Notes: generated by a model not told the origin, from the sequence alone. Shown: positions 1-12,136, counted from the stretch's first letter. The stretch is 37,164 bases of DNA from Dissophora ornata (GCA_025201705.1 MU616841.1:1-37164); one strand, 5' to 3'. A program made the numbers and translations.

Positions 1-71
1 CTACCCCTGGTTCCTGAAAAAAAAAAAAAAGTTGTACATATCCGAAACCTGGAAAAAAAGTGTGAAAAGTC

Positions 72-3000
72 ATGCCTAGCCACAAGAACCGCCCTCCAAG
101 GCTCAGCCTTCCTCTGTCAAAGCTCAAGAGCCATTACGACGCAATCGTTATCGGTTCCGGATACGGCGCCTCTATTGCAGCCTCGCGTCTCTCCCGTGCA
201 GGCAAGCGTGTGTGTATCCTCGAGCGTGGTGAGGAGCGCTGGCCTGGCGAATTCCCCGAGGAAACGCTCACGGCAGCATCGGAGGTTCAGTTCAATGGCG
301 AGCATGGCCATGAGGGCAAGAGAACTGGACTGTACGAGATTCACAGGAACCAGGACCAATGGGCATTCGTTGCCTGCGGGTAAGTTCATTCACGACGACA
401 TCATCATCATTGTGTGAACCGTTGGATGGAAAAAAGAGTGTTGCTTCCTTGTAACTGCTCTCACAGTGCGAGTCCACCTAATAACTCTATGATGATGTAC
501 TAGTCTTGGAGGAACATCGCTCCTAAACGCCAACACAGCCTTGAGGCCTGAGCCTCGCATCTGGAACGACAAGGTCTGGCCCGAAGAGATCTCTCAGGAC
601 AAGGAGCTCCTGGAGCAGTCATTCCAGCATGCCACCGACATGCTCCAGCCTACTCCTTACCCGGAAGACTGGCCAGTTCTTCCAAAACTTGCCACTCTCG
701 AGGCCCAGGCCAAGGGTGCTGGTGTTCACCATCGCTTTGTCCGACCCCCAATTACTGTGCACTTTAAGGATGGGCTTAATCCCGCAGGCGTCTTCCAAAA
801 GGCCAGCACGCTCACAGGCAATGACACAACTGGAATTAACGACTGGAGCAAGAATGCGACGTTGTTGAACTATATTCCCGATGCATGGAACCATGGTGCT
901 GAGATCTTCACTGCCTGCAACGTCGTTCGCGTCGAGAAATCCGGCAAGAATTCCAGCCAGCCTGGGTCATATGTTGTTTACTTTGAGTGGCAGGAGCAGA
1001 GCCGAGAGGCCTTCTTATTTGAGCATGGATCGTCAATTGCACCCATGTTTGTAACTGCTGACATTGTCGTTTTGGGAGCCGGCGCACTGGGCTCGTCAGA
1101 GATCCTGCTGCGATCCAAAAAGAACGGATTCCAGACCTCCGATCAGGTGGGCAAGCATTTCAGTGGAAATGGCGATGTAAGTTTGGGCGTGTGGGAAAAC
1201 GGAGAGCCATGATTCATGGCGTATGACAGATTCTTGGCTGCGGCACCTTCATAAATGCTCTCAGTGTTCGAACACCATGTGAAAATACAGGGCTGATGCA
1301 AGACACTCAACATCTTATTTCTTTTCCCTCAATCGTTTCCTCTTTTGACGTAGTTCCTGGCATTCTCTTACAATGGTGAGACACTCGTGAACGGAGTCTC
1401 GATGGGAGACGAGGATCCAAAGAAATTTGAGCACAAGGTTGGTCCCGTTATCACAGGATTGATCGACTATCGCGACACACCCAACGTCATGGACGGATAT
1501 GTCGTTGAGGAAGGTGCTATCCCTGCCCAGGCAGCCCTCTTCTTGAGAACCATCTACCAAGTTATGAGCGAGAAATCGAGCAAGTCGCTGAAGACAGCTC
1601 AGGACCTGACCTTCCAGGAAAAGATTGGCAGAAATGCACGCGAGCTCTCATCGTATGTCGCCGGTGTCTATAGAGGAGCTATGGCAAATACGCAGACCTT
1701 CTTAGTCATGTCCCACGATGACGCTCGTGGTGAATTGAATCTCCAGGACGACCGCATCCGCATCAACTGGCCCGGTGTGGGCTCCGGTCGCAACTTTTCG
1801 AGACTGGATACACTCCTTGAACCCCTAGCTGAGGCTGTTCGCGGTACCTATGTCCGTGATCCATTGACTGCTGCCACAGATGACGCTGTTGTCACCGTTC
1901 ACCCTATCGGAGGCTGTAGCATTGGACGCACAGGCGCTGACGGTGTAATCAACCACAAGGGCCAGGTCTTCACCGGTCAAGGTGACGAGGTCTATGAGGG
2001 TCTCTACGTCATGGATGGTGCAGTGATGCCCATTTCCTTGGGGGTGAACCCCTTCTTGACCATTTCCGCTCTTGCTGAGCGTGCCTGTACCCTCCTAGCA
2101 CGCGACCGTGGTTGGACCATCAAGTACGATCCTACTTTAGTGCCCATTGACTTCAAGACACCTCAGTTCCCTATCCCATACAACGAGCAGGAGGCGAACC
2201 CGGAAGCTTATGCTTGGGCTCAGGCGCTCAGAAAGTCAGCGCTGAAGGATGTCGCCTCGACTGAGGGCGAGGTTCGCGGCCTGGTCGTGGCTGAACCATT
2301 CCCCGGCGATATTAGCGACGACGAGAATGACGACGGCAAGGATGAAGCGCAGTCAAGCAGAATCCTCCCTTCCGTGTTTTCTTCCTGGGGCAAGACTCCC
2401 GAGAAGACTGAGCAACATAAGAAGGCAGGAATCAGCTTCACTGAGATGCTGAAGGGCCATCTTTCGACTGTTATCCTCACCGAGGACTTTGATACTGCTG
2501 ATAACCAGGCGAGATCGGCAGGCTCGACCATGAATGTGGTCCTCACTCTCTCCACCGGCCCCATTGAAGACTTCTTGAAGAGGACGGACCGTCGTGCTAG
2601 GATCGCTGGAACTGTCTCCTGTAGAGCCTTGTCGGACCAGCCCATGATGATCGAGAACGGTGTGTTCACCGTTTTCACTGGTACTGAGGATGACCCCGCT
2701 GACGAATGCGCGCTTCATTACAGGATGGTATTGCTCTGTGCCTCTGGCGAGAGATACAGCTTCGAGGGCCGCAAGCCTATTGAGACGGGACATGTCCTGG
2801 AGGGCTGGATCAAGCCATCGAAGGTTCTTGTGACCGTGTACAAGATCGAGGATGGTGTCGAAAAGGTCTTTGGCCGTGGCAAACTCGGAGAGCATGATGA
2901 GGACTTTTTCAGCCAGATCACATCTCTTCGCGTAAGTTATGGCGTACTATGGACACTATGCTCCGTTCTCGTTTTTCTTGATTTTAGACTATGTGTGTTG

Positions 3001-4410
3001 ATAATGAATGCGCTTGGTATGGTATAGGGCGACAGCACCAGCATTGCTGCGAACCTGAGGGCGATCAAGGATTTTGGCGTGTCAGCCATTAACTCCACCG
3101 TCAAGACGTACTTGCCTTTCCTGAACGAGCTCAAGTACCCAGAGGATACGCACACTCGCAAATCTTTCCCTCGCCAGCGCCCTGAGGCTCAAGTATTTGA
3201 AGTCATCTCGTCTGACGGCTTCCAGACACGCCTGACCCGCTACAAAGGCAAGAAGGGACCTGTCCTCTTGGTAAGTCCTGCCACTTTTTTATGTTTAATT
3301 ATCAGTTAAGGTGACTCTCATTAACTTCATATTATCTACACGATCAAATAGCTGCACGGCGCTTCTGTTAGCTCCCAAATGTTCGCCACCGATTTGATTC
3401 CCCACAACCTGTGCGATTACCTCTTGGCCCAAGACTATGATGTCTGGCTCTCTGACTGGCGCATGTCAATCTTGGTCAAGGATTCTCACCGTCAGTCGCC
3501 TGTCTATGGCGGTGCTCACGATCATGCTGCTGCGATCAAGATCATTTTGAAGGAGACTGGTGTCAAGAATATCCAAGTCGTTGCTCATTGTGTCGGATCT
3601 GTGACTTTGTGGGCAGGTATGCTGAATGGTGAGATCGAGGGCGTCGGTTCGGTCGTCTCTTCTCAGGTTGCCACCCGTCCCTTGATCTCGACTGCCAACA
3701 AGATTAAACAGAGCTTGCAGCTCGTGCCCTTGTTCGAGAATGTTTTGCGCCAGGATGAGTTTGATTGCGCCACGCACTCTCCATCGCCCTCAGTCTCGGA
3801 GCACGAAAATCCGCAGTCAGAGGCCGACAAGTCGGCGCCCTCGCAAAAGGTGACTCTATTGGACCGCGCCATTGACAACACCTTGCGATTCTTGCCCATG
3901 CCACTGCACGAGTACTGTAACAACGCCATCTGCCACCGCGCCTCGTTCTGCTACGGTCTGCTCTGGGAACACGACAAGCTATCCAATAATTTCCATGACA
4001 ACTTGGAGGAGATTCTGGGATCGATCAACATCGAGTCGCTTAAGGGATTGGTGGATGGCTGGTGCAAGAAGCAAACATTGATGGATGTGGATGGCAAGGA
4101 TTTGGTCACGCCCGAGAACCTGAAGAAAGCCTTTGGTGACATCCCCGTGTTGTTTATCCATGGCGCAAAGAACCAGGTCTTTATTCCCGAGTCTACATTG
4201 AAGAGTGTGGAGCAGCTGCGAGACACGTTGCCATTGACGGGAATGGCATATGACTACAAGGGACTGTACAGAAGAGAGCTGATTCCGGGCTATGGCCACT
4301 TGGACTGTATCGTAGGTGATAAAGCCTACAAGGATGTGTATCCATTCATCCTCGACCATCTTGAGTCGAATCTGAAGACCACTGGTTACGAGGCTACAAG
4401 GGAGGAATAA
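72..4410 (+). CDS. GMC (cholesterol-oxidase-type) oxidoreductase fused to an alpha/beta hydrolase
   Basis: Five exons join in frame: 72-379, 504-1176, 1354-2931, 3028-3270 and 3352-4410, giving 1286 residues; all introns are GT-AG. The N-terminus has a Rossmann FAD-binding motif ([18 protein letters not shown], about residues 27-45), a GMC glycine-rich GGTSLLNAN joined across intron 1, and HPIGGC at 510-515 followed by [11 protein letters not shown], the active-site region of cholesterol-oxidase-like GMC enzymes. An acidic linker and a beta-rich middle domain (about 690-900) follow. The last 350 residues form an alpha/beta hydrolase: oxyanion HGAS near 936, nucleophile elbow AHCVGS with Cys1014, and GYGHLD with His1250. 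The usual acid position reads GAKNQVF, with Asn1208. By family, the first part should oxidise a sterol or similar alcohol with FAD and O2; the hydrolase substrate is unknown. No signal peptide or C-terminal peroxisomal tripeptide is seen. The start ATG at 72 is the first in frame. Confidence 0.9.
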
Positions 4411-4490
4411 GAGATCAGGAAACATGATGACAAGAGCTGTTGGATAACAACCTGCCCCGAGAAAAATGAACTGACTAACAAATGAATAGG

Positions 4491-4496
4491 AATAAA
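4491..4496 (+). terminator. AATAAA polyadenylation signal
   Basis: A perfect AATAAA lies 81 bases after the stop of the oxidase-hydrolase gene, a suitable place for its 3' end formation. It is placed by motif and position only. Confidence 0.5.
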
Positions 4497-5122
4497 CATA
4501 TTTGTCATACTTTATGAAGTTTGTCCCTATGCTACCATCCAGTTTTACGATCTTAATCCTCTACCACGAGTGCGATGAGGAAAATGGCAGCGAGTCTAGA
4601 GATTTGGCGGGGAGTTGTACGAGCCAATTTTTAAGGACTCATGATAGATAAACATGCTTCCAGCACCGTCACTTATCTGAACTTAGTCGGACGGATGACG
4701 GATGTACTAAAAGTGAAATAACCGATGTTCGTCGGCGACGTGCTACATTCTTGACTACTGCCGTAAGCACGGTTGTTGCCAAGAGATATTCAGGTGACAG
4801 CAATCCCCTTCGTTCTTTTCGCAATGCAAAATGACGCCTCAAAGTGTCTGCAACGGCGAGGAATGTCGTTCTGAACTAGCATCGGTCCTATCAGTTATCA
4901 GAGAGGCATGTACATTGGGTGGTACCTGCTCATCCGATTGTACATCCATCCCCGATTGGCCATCTTCTGTGGGAACCATCCCCTGGCGATCGCTCTTGCA
5001 CTATCTTGCGCCGCATCGACAGAGAGAAACAGAATAGGGTTAAATAGCGCGCCATGCAATTTTTTCTTCTGTACTATTCTTCCACTGCGCTCTCTTCGCT
5101 CCTCTTTGATTTTGATACCCAA
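4497..5122. other. Intergenic, no gene seen
   Basis: This stretch separates the oxidase-hydrolase gene from the carrier gene, both on the plus strand, and should hold the carrier promoter. The reading frames in it are short, lack family motifs and end without splice sites that join anything. No convincing TATA box was picked out. Confidence 0.5.
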
Positions 5123-7235
5123 ATGGACTTCGGTGTACTTGCAGGAGCTGCAATTGAGGTGAATGAACATGAACCTGCCATTCGGAATGCCCATTCTCTA
5201 TTTCCTCGGGCAGTTTTTTCAACTTATCGGTTAATGGTTTCAGTCGTGTTTGCCTTGCATGAAGAATTTACTTCGACTCTTCACCCTGTTTGGGTAATTT
5301 ATTTGTGGTTGGACAGGTCAATTGACCTTCCGGAATCAAGCAATACCAACGGAGGAGAAAAAAGGATCTGTGCAACGTCCATTTGTCGCTATTTTCATGG
5401 GAGAAGGGTGGGGTTGAGGAACCGCTGGGAACACCCTTTGCATGCAAGGGGTCATTCGAGAGAGGGGAAACATAACATAGGATAAAACGTGAATCCAAAC
5501 CGCTTCGCGCCAGCGATGCTCACCTTGTTCATCGTATCTAAATGATGTCGCAACTGTTGCTCACGTTATACACTGGATTGTCATAGGCTGCCAGCCAAGT
5601 GCTTGTGGTGGTCTTCTGCGGTGTCCTACTAACAGAAGCCGGGCTTCTACCGCGTCCTGTGCAAAAGGCATGTATTAGATTGACCAACCGTGAACCGTCC
5701 CAAAGTCAAACCGTGCACTCATCGCCTACCTTTCTTTCTCTGTGTAGTCGCTATCGCTGGTGAACTTGTATTTTATGACACCTTGTCTGCTCTTTACCAA
5801 GATGGCTTCAGCAATCAGCTGGAAGTTATTTGTGGCGTTTTGGCCCATTCCTGTCCTCTATGTTTTCTTTTCCCTCATCAACTGGACCGTTGCCATCGCT
5901 GGATCCAAACTGTTGAGATTTTCAAAAGCAGAGACAAGATTCGTGACAGGAGGGATTATGTTCTGCAATAACAATTCGCTCCCGATTGCGTTGATCCAAA
6001 GTCTGGCGTTCAGTGCTGCAAAAACGACGTTGTTAAGAGATGAAAACGACACGAGCGAGGAGATTGTTTCCAGGTAATATGAATTCCTTCGCGATTTTCG
6101 GCAAAAAAAAAAAAAAAATCGCCGCTTACCATCTATATTGTTTACGATCGTTTGAGGTAGAGGTATATCATATATTCTGCTATACAACGTATTCGACAAC
6201 CTTGTGCGGTGGTCTTATGGAATTAATCTGCTCGCGAACCACCCAGGCGATAGCAATTCACCGCATGTCAAATCGATTGCTCGCAGTATCCGGCATGACG
6301 CTGTCTCTCACAGTTCTCGCGAAGTTCATGTCATCGTTGACACAGAACACGCTGTAGCACGCGACATGAATTCTTTTGCACACGAGTCAACTTCGCGCTC
6401 TTTGCACGTCGATCCAGAGCAACAGATGTCCACAGGACTGAAGCGTCTAGCCTTGCACATCTGGACAAAAATCCGTCCATTGATGATACCCCCACTTCTT
6501 ACAGCCATCCTTGCCCTTTTTGTTGGACTGATCCCATCGCTTCAGAAGCTGCTATTCGACCATGACTCCAGAGTCTACACCTTCGTTGTTCGGCCACTCG
6601 AGAGCTGCGGACAGGCTGCGATCCCATTGATCCTATTGTGCCTCGGGGCGCAAGTTGTCAGCTTTGGTTCACCCTCCTCGCCCTCTTCTACACCATCAAC
6701 TGACGAGTCGAATAGCCGAACAGGAGCTGTCAATGAGACTTCAAGCCAACAGCCAAGCGCTAGACCTAGGCCTGTCTCCAGCGACGATGTAGAAGAATAT
6801 GACGATGAAGAGCGCCCACTCTTGATTACTACCGCGTCTCCTACAATCACCAATATCTCACTTTTTCTTGATATACCTCCATCAAGTCACCATGGCGTCA
6901 CAGGTTCCCCGCCGCCGCGATGTCTGCGCTGGCTTAAACCTCAAGTTTTCATCCTTGTCGGCCGAATGGTCCTTATGCCCCTTGTTTCCCTGCCCCTTGT
7001 CCTATTCTGTCCACCCAGTCTCTCGCCTGTCCTGACAGAAGATCCAACCTTCCGATTGACGCTGGTTATTTTGATGTCGTCTCCCACAGCGATTAACTTG
7101 ATTCAAATCTGCACCATCAATGATTTTATGGAAAAGGAGATGGCTGAGGTTTTGTTTTGGACCTATTGCGTAGCGGGAATACCCTGTGTTCTTGTGTGGG
7201 CGATCGTGGCACTTTGGGCTGCTTCATGGAAATAA
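5123..7235 (+). CDS. Auxin-efflux-carrier family (PIN-like) membrane transporter
   Basis: Four exons, 5123-5158, 5587-5667, 5748-6073 and 6161-7235, give 505 residues. The first exon codes for only 12 residues (MDFGVLAGAAIE) and is chosen because its phase fits and the family starts in this way. The second intron begins GCATGT, so it is a GC-AG intron. Hydrophobic segments run through exons 2-3 with NLYFMTPCLLFTKM and FCNNNSLPIALIQSLA, which match the N-terminal half of membrane transport protein family PF03547. A hydrophilic Ser-rich and acidic loop (about 310-390) is followed by C-terminal membrane segments with VILMSSPTAINLIQIC. The loop holds EERPLL (364-369), an acidic dileucine sorting signal. 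Fungal members are ER or vacuolar carriers of poorly known substrate; auxin itself is not implied. Exon 1 is the least certain part. Confidence 0.85.
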
Positions 7236-7371
7236 TGGAGATAGACGAGTTCGTTGATAGACAGTGCCACAGAGATAAAATGGGTATGACTTTAACGGTA
7301 ATATACATGCACTGACGCCAGAGAGTCCAATCTAAGTGATGGCGTGAAAACAAAACTATCTTGGCACTGTT

Positions 7372-9916
7372 TTACGCGATTCCGAGCATCTTCCTAAGCG
7401 TAATGGTCGTCGAGATGACCATGACAAACACTCCGAAGACTAGAAGAACACCTGCGCCGATATCCATCCACAGCTCTGTCTTTCTACCGCCTTTGCTTGA
7501 GCGTCTGATGGAAGTCGCAATAGTAGAGCCAGTATCTGCAGATGACGTCGACGAAAGCGTTGGGGATGTGGCTCCGTAGGACGTAACTTGCGGTTCGTTC
7601 AATGGCGTAGTCGCCTCTTCTTCATGTCCTGGATGAAGTTTCTTCTCTGCCGCCAACCTCTGCTTTAACAGTCTCTCCTCCTCCTCATCCTCGATTGAGT
7701 CTTCATCGTCATCGTCGTTACGACCGTGTCCTTGCTCGTCATTCGAAGGCGACTTGGAAAGTTTTCCGCCACTATAAGCAAAGTCTTTCTTCCAGAAGAT
7801 GATAAAGTAGCAGACACCGGGGATGATGTAGGCGAGGAAGGTGGAACAGAACCCTCCGACGAGTTGGTACAGGAGTCCAAGATCAACAACAAAGACTCCG
7901 CAGAGGAGAATGGGGATAAAGAGAGCGATGGTAGTGTAGATGTGTTCTTTGTTCGTAGGGATTTTGACGTTGTCCTCGTGGCCAAACAAACTGTGAAGGG
8001 CCGATCGGGCAGGGTAAAACTATACAATTGCAGTATGATATATATCACGTTAAAAACCGATGCTCTCTGAATAGCAAAGCAGTAATCCCGAATGAAACTG
8101 AAAAACGTACTGCTTGTGGAAACGTCAGGAACATAGAGAAACCAAGCAGACCGCGCCCAAAGTTGATGAGCCCATCTGTCATGGGGAAGGAGTTGAAGAT
8201 ATTGGCCTCGACATCGAAACCAAATGCGATGAATCCAAAGACCGCAAAGACAAACGAGACCAGCCATGAGAGGAAAACTGCGCTACTCGTAGCTTGAGCC
8301 CATGCCTTACGAGTCGGCTGAGTCATGGTCGTAAAGTTCAAGAATGCCGTCTAGATAATGCGTATATCATCACGGTTTAGTATCTAACAGTCTGATCCAA
8401 AGAAAAGACGATGCAACTTGCTAGGCCCTATACCTGAGTCGAAAGCATAGCAAAGGCCATGATACCGATGGCCGGGAAGACGTTATCGCCTACAAACGCG
8501 TATGATCGCTTGTGTTCCGGTGCATAATGGACCCCGCGGACAGCGACTGCAAGCAAAATTGGTGGCAATGTTGCGACTGAGACAATGGACACCTTGGTCA
8601 ACGATCCAATCGATCTGTAGAATAGCAATGGTAGAATCTGGATACATAGGAGGAACGAATATATAAGTTTTTACGCAGTTGTCAAGTATACCATGGACCC
8701 GCATGGTTTCCCGATATGCAAGTAGACTTACGAAGACCAAAGAGGACACAAAGATAGCCCATCGCCGCGTGGAGTTGATGCCAACAATGTCAAGGACTAC
8801 AGGAATGGTGTCTCCGACGACAATCATATACGTGATACAGGAACCGACCGATTGGAAAAAGATGACTCCGTTCAACAGATAGTTTCCAAACGTGCCCATT
8901 GTTGCTATTGGCACAGTATTCATCCCGTATCAGACCGTGGTCATTTTTTGCCACTGACAAACATCCTGCGTCTACACAAATTACCTTCACATAGTCCTGC
9001 ATACTTGTAGACTCCAATGCGCTGTCCTGAAACAATGAGGATGTAGAGCGCGAGCCAACATAAAATCCCGACTACGACTGATAGTGCAAGGCCCAACCCG
9101 AATCCACTCTCTCTGTAGAAAAGTATGGATTTACGCGTTGCGGATAGTTAGATCATGGTCGCTAAACCCCTCTCTGTATGTAATTTCCCTGTATTCTTAC
9201 GGCACATAATAACCCTGCATATTCGATTGCCATACTTGAGTGCGAAGGGCAGGGCCAAGATTCCTGATCCCACAGTACAGTTCAGAATGTTGAATGACAC
9301 TATTGATTAGACGATAAAAATTAGTTGGCGAGGGCAAAGTATGCATATGAGAGGCTGATAGACTAATACATAGTTATTTAGTTCAATGTCGTGCTCCATT
9401 GAATGGATGACTACAGCATAGGATATGCGGGTGTTTGCCTCACTCTCTTATACTACTATCTCACTCCCTTTCTCTTCTCTCACTTGTACTTTACTTGTAT
9501 GCCGATGACGAGATTTTCCCTCGCAAATGGCTCATAAATTTCGTTTTTCTGTTACAAATATGGATACCATGAACCAATCACTGACCAACCACCTGCAGGC
9601 AACCCACATTTTTAGTCGACCTGAACCCAAAACCTGAATATGCTGGATGACACATTGTGCCGCGTGGTCTTGCTGTTCTTCCTCATCCCTGACTGCGGGA
9701 CATAATGACCTAATCCTTGACAGTCGATATCGCCTGTTTGTCGAGGAGGAGAATGCGGGCGCTGCCATGCAACACAGGAAATAGGAACCGCGGGAAGAGG
9801 AGTGGGGAAAGGAAGAGCGGTTTAACCGGCTTACCCTCAAGGACTGAACAGGTTCCTGATCCAGGTTCATCTGCAACGGCGTTGGTTCGCCTTGCGGGAC
9901 TTGAAGGTCTTGACAT
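7372..9916 (-). CDS. Amino acid transporter, AVT/SLC38-like (AA_trans family)
   Basis: Seven exons read on the minus strand: 9916-9835, 9299-9236, 9112-8985, 8904-8732, 8637-8434, 8350-8111 and 8019-7372, giving 512 residues with all phases consistent. The start ATG at 9916 is chosen because only that exon supplies the phase needed by exon 2. The core reads FNILNCTVGSGILALPFALK, the first-helix signature of AA_trans proteins (PF01490), then about ten more membrane segments including VVGILCWLALYILIVSGQR and LLNGVIFFQSVGSCITYMIV. Near residues 395-460 a charged loop carries EEERLL, an acidic dileucine motif, before a last hydrophobic segment near the C-terminus. The family exchanges neutral amino acids across the vacuolar membrane or plasma membrane; vacuole is inferred from the loop motif. 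It is convergent with the PIN-like carrier, 136 bases apart. A perfect TATA element lies at 10221-10227. Confidence 0.85.
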
Positions 9917-10220
9917 GGTATATGATGAAACCCCTGTTTGAGAAACAGCTGGAGGGTATCAATTGCCGACTGTGGCAAGAAAGAGGGATGGTCGCGAAGT
10001 AATGGGTTGATTGGAAGAAAGCCAGTTGGGTTTGAGGTGGTGGTGGTCTGGTCTGAATTAGACGATGCGAGATCGACACTGCCAATGTGGGTAATTTCAA
10101 TAATGATTTAAAAGTCGATCCAGCAGATTGGCGTCTTGGTAGGCTAGTAGGTGTTGTGTGAGGTCTGGAGGAGAAAGAGAAGGGAAGTGAAGAGAAGGAA
10201 GGAACATGGAGCAAGAAGTA

Positions 10221-10227
10221 ATTTATA
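10221..10227 (-). promoter_or_regulatory. TATA box of the amino acid transporter gene
   Basis: On the minus strand this reads TATAAAT, about 305 bases upstream of the ATG at 9916. A pyrimidine-rich leader follows, as is common in fungal promoters. The assignment rests on motif and position only. Confidence 0.45.
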
Positions 10228-11289
10228 GGACCATGAATTGCTGGCCACGATATGATTCGATGTCTTGAGAGCACTTTAGCCCAGAGCAAATCCGGACACG
10301 AGAATAAAGAGTAGTTCGTGTCTGTCCATGCTTAGATTGCCTCTTCTCTTTAACTACGCTGTCTGCCCCAATGATCTCTGCAGTGCTCTCCACTTCCTTG
10401 CAGAAACAAAAGGAAATGGTGTCACATCCACTTGATCCTCATCCTCACTCCCCTATATCGCACGATGCTCTTTTTTCTCTGCGTTATTCCTTGGCCAACA
10501 TGAGGCACTGTAATAAAATTTGCGTGCAGATGACGCATGGTATGAACCAATGGCTCTCCGTGCTTGACCGCATGCTTGAAAGCTCTTCATCCCTCCTACG
10601 CATCCTCGCTCACTATTGTTGAGCCTTTTCTGCGCTCAAAGTGTCCCATCTGGAATCCTCCGGCGTGACCAGCTGTGTCTCTACTGCGAATATCATCTCT
10701 CAAATAGTTTTGAGATCCTCCTGCAATGCTTCTCGAAATAAAAGGACGAATGTTTTAGGTCATAGTCCTATCTCATATTTTATTACTCTCCTCCTCATTA
10801 TCTCTTCAATTGCTTTCCAAGTGGTTGTATACCTCAAGCTGCTCTCGATCAATCTCGGTCTTGACAGACGTTAGTCCTTTGATTATATCAATACTGGATC
10901 CCTCCAAGCCCTTGGCATTTCCTTTGACCTCTCAAAGTAAGCAAGACGTGGTCTTGTCTGCGCAGTGCGTATTTTTTTTCTCAAGTACGTTGAGGTTTGC
11001 ACCAAGCCGTATGGGACAGAATGGACTCCACAGAAACAACGAAATCGTGTTACGCATGAATGCAGTCAGTTTTTGAAAAGGAGAGGCATCGGTAAGAGTG
11101 CCGGGACGACAGGGATGTATCCTTTGTTCTATGATGATACCATCGTGCGTATGACACCTTCAACCGTACTTTTTTTTTTTTGCGATATCGCGTGGGGAGC
11201 CTTTACCCCTAGACCTGCGTGGTGATGCGAAAGAGGATGACCATTTACGAATGACTCTTCATCAACTCACCCTGCACTTGCCCAGTCCA
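10228..11289. other. Divergent intergenic region, no gene seen
   Basis: This kilobase lies between the minus-strand amino acid transporter gene and the plus-strand F-box cluster. Its open frames are below 90 codons with no recognisable domain. It contains pyrimidine-rich stretches and a run of T near 11170 but no repeat or mobile element that I can support. It may include decayed sequence related to the F-box cluster, though I could not align any. Confidence 0.45.
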
Positions 11290-11820
11290 ATGTCTGTTAC
11301 TAATTCACTCGAGTTACCAGAGATCAGTGACATTCTTCACAGGTTTCTAGGACCAAGAGACCTCGCCTGTTGTATCCGCGTCTGCAAATCGTGGGATACT
11401 CCCTTTCCGAGCTTTCTATGACTACGCCCTGGGTGCAGTCTAGAGAATATATACTGAAGTCCAAGCCTAGAAGTCTTACAAAGGCGCCACCATCGTGTCT
11501 AAATTATATTTTTAAAGGGGTGGTCTGTTGCTCAAGTACAATCAAGTTCAATATCCTAATCTCAGAATACTTCGCATTCAGAGTGCCCAGACCTTCACTC
11601 CTGTTATTCTTTCGCGATATGAGGTGACCCTCACAGACCTCTCGATCAGTGGGAACGGGCTGACGCGGGTGATGAACTCTGGAGCTCAGTGCTCACTCTC
11701 TGGAACCTAACGAGCCAGAGTGTCGCTGATTCGAGGATCAGTGCGGTTGGGCTCCAGTATTTGGAGCCTCTGCAGCCAAGTCAAGGACCTTGGGATGGGT
11801 TACCAAAGTTACATCCCTAA
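11290..11820 (+). pseudogene. F-box/LRR paralogue 1, frameshifted and truncated
   Basis: The ATG at 11290 opens a frame with an F-box start (LELPEISDILHRFLGPRDL, then CIRVCKSW) that matches the intact neighbour at 12137 (LNLPEIRSLLATYLRRGDLARCIRVCMAW). The frame meets TGA within about 44 codons. The similarity continues in other frames: TPWVQSREYILKSK at about 11421-11465, then a leucine-rich stretch YPNLRILRIQSAQ at about 11550-11590 and LTDLSISGNGLTR near 11630-11670. The last weak similarity is GPWDGLPKLHP, which ends at a TAA at 11820. At least two frameshifts are needed and the C-terminal half of the family is absent. It is a dead tandem copy; a multi-exon gene is unlikely because the intact copy has no introns. 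Confidence 0.8.
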
Positions 11821-12136
11821 CTGAATGCCACTGTGCAGAATTGGAAGTCCCATCCAGAGTGCGATAAAGCTATAAAGCTAGGGTGATGCAGGAATGGAGT
11901 GGCCTTGCATTTTACCGAATGTCCTTGCCCGTCTCTGCGTTTTGTTACATTTTGCTCTCAGTCTTGGTACTGGCGCACAGGCCAATACGCGTATCCCGTA
12001 GCGACGCGTCCCAATGTCGAAACGTTGTCACGTGTGGCAACAGATGCTCTTGTTGTGATGGCGATGCACTGAAAACAGACGAGTTCATTCATCTCATCCC
12101 CGTTGTTCCTGTAATCCACCCCATTCCTTTCTCGAC
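11821..12136. other. Spacer between F-box copies
   Basis: This short stretch carries the presumed promoter of the intact F-box gene. One open frame of about 100 codons starts at 11883 and runs into that gene in another frame. It has no family motif and is probably chance. Confidence 0.4.

Noticed and set aside
8690..8731. A longer fourth exon of the transporter, reading through to ETMRVHG
   Set aside because: The frame continues but no later donor gives the conserved next segment ILPLLFYRSIG in phase without a very short intron. The GTAAGT at 8731 does so with a normal one.
9370..9399. An alternative first exon (ATG at 9399) for the amino acid transporter
   Set aside because: Its donor would leave phase 0, but the next exon needs phase 1. 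The exon at 9916-9835 gives the right phase.
9867..10289. A 140-codon minus-strand frame upstream of the amino acid transporter
   Set aside because: It overlaps the transporter's TATA box and leader and the first exon in another frame. The composition is that of a CT-rich leader.
10965..11225. Possible further decayed F-box copy upstream of the cluster
   Set aside because: I compared the translated frames with the intact F-box protein and found no run of similarity beyond a few residues.
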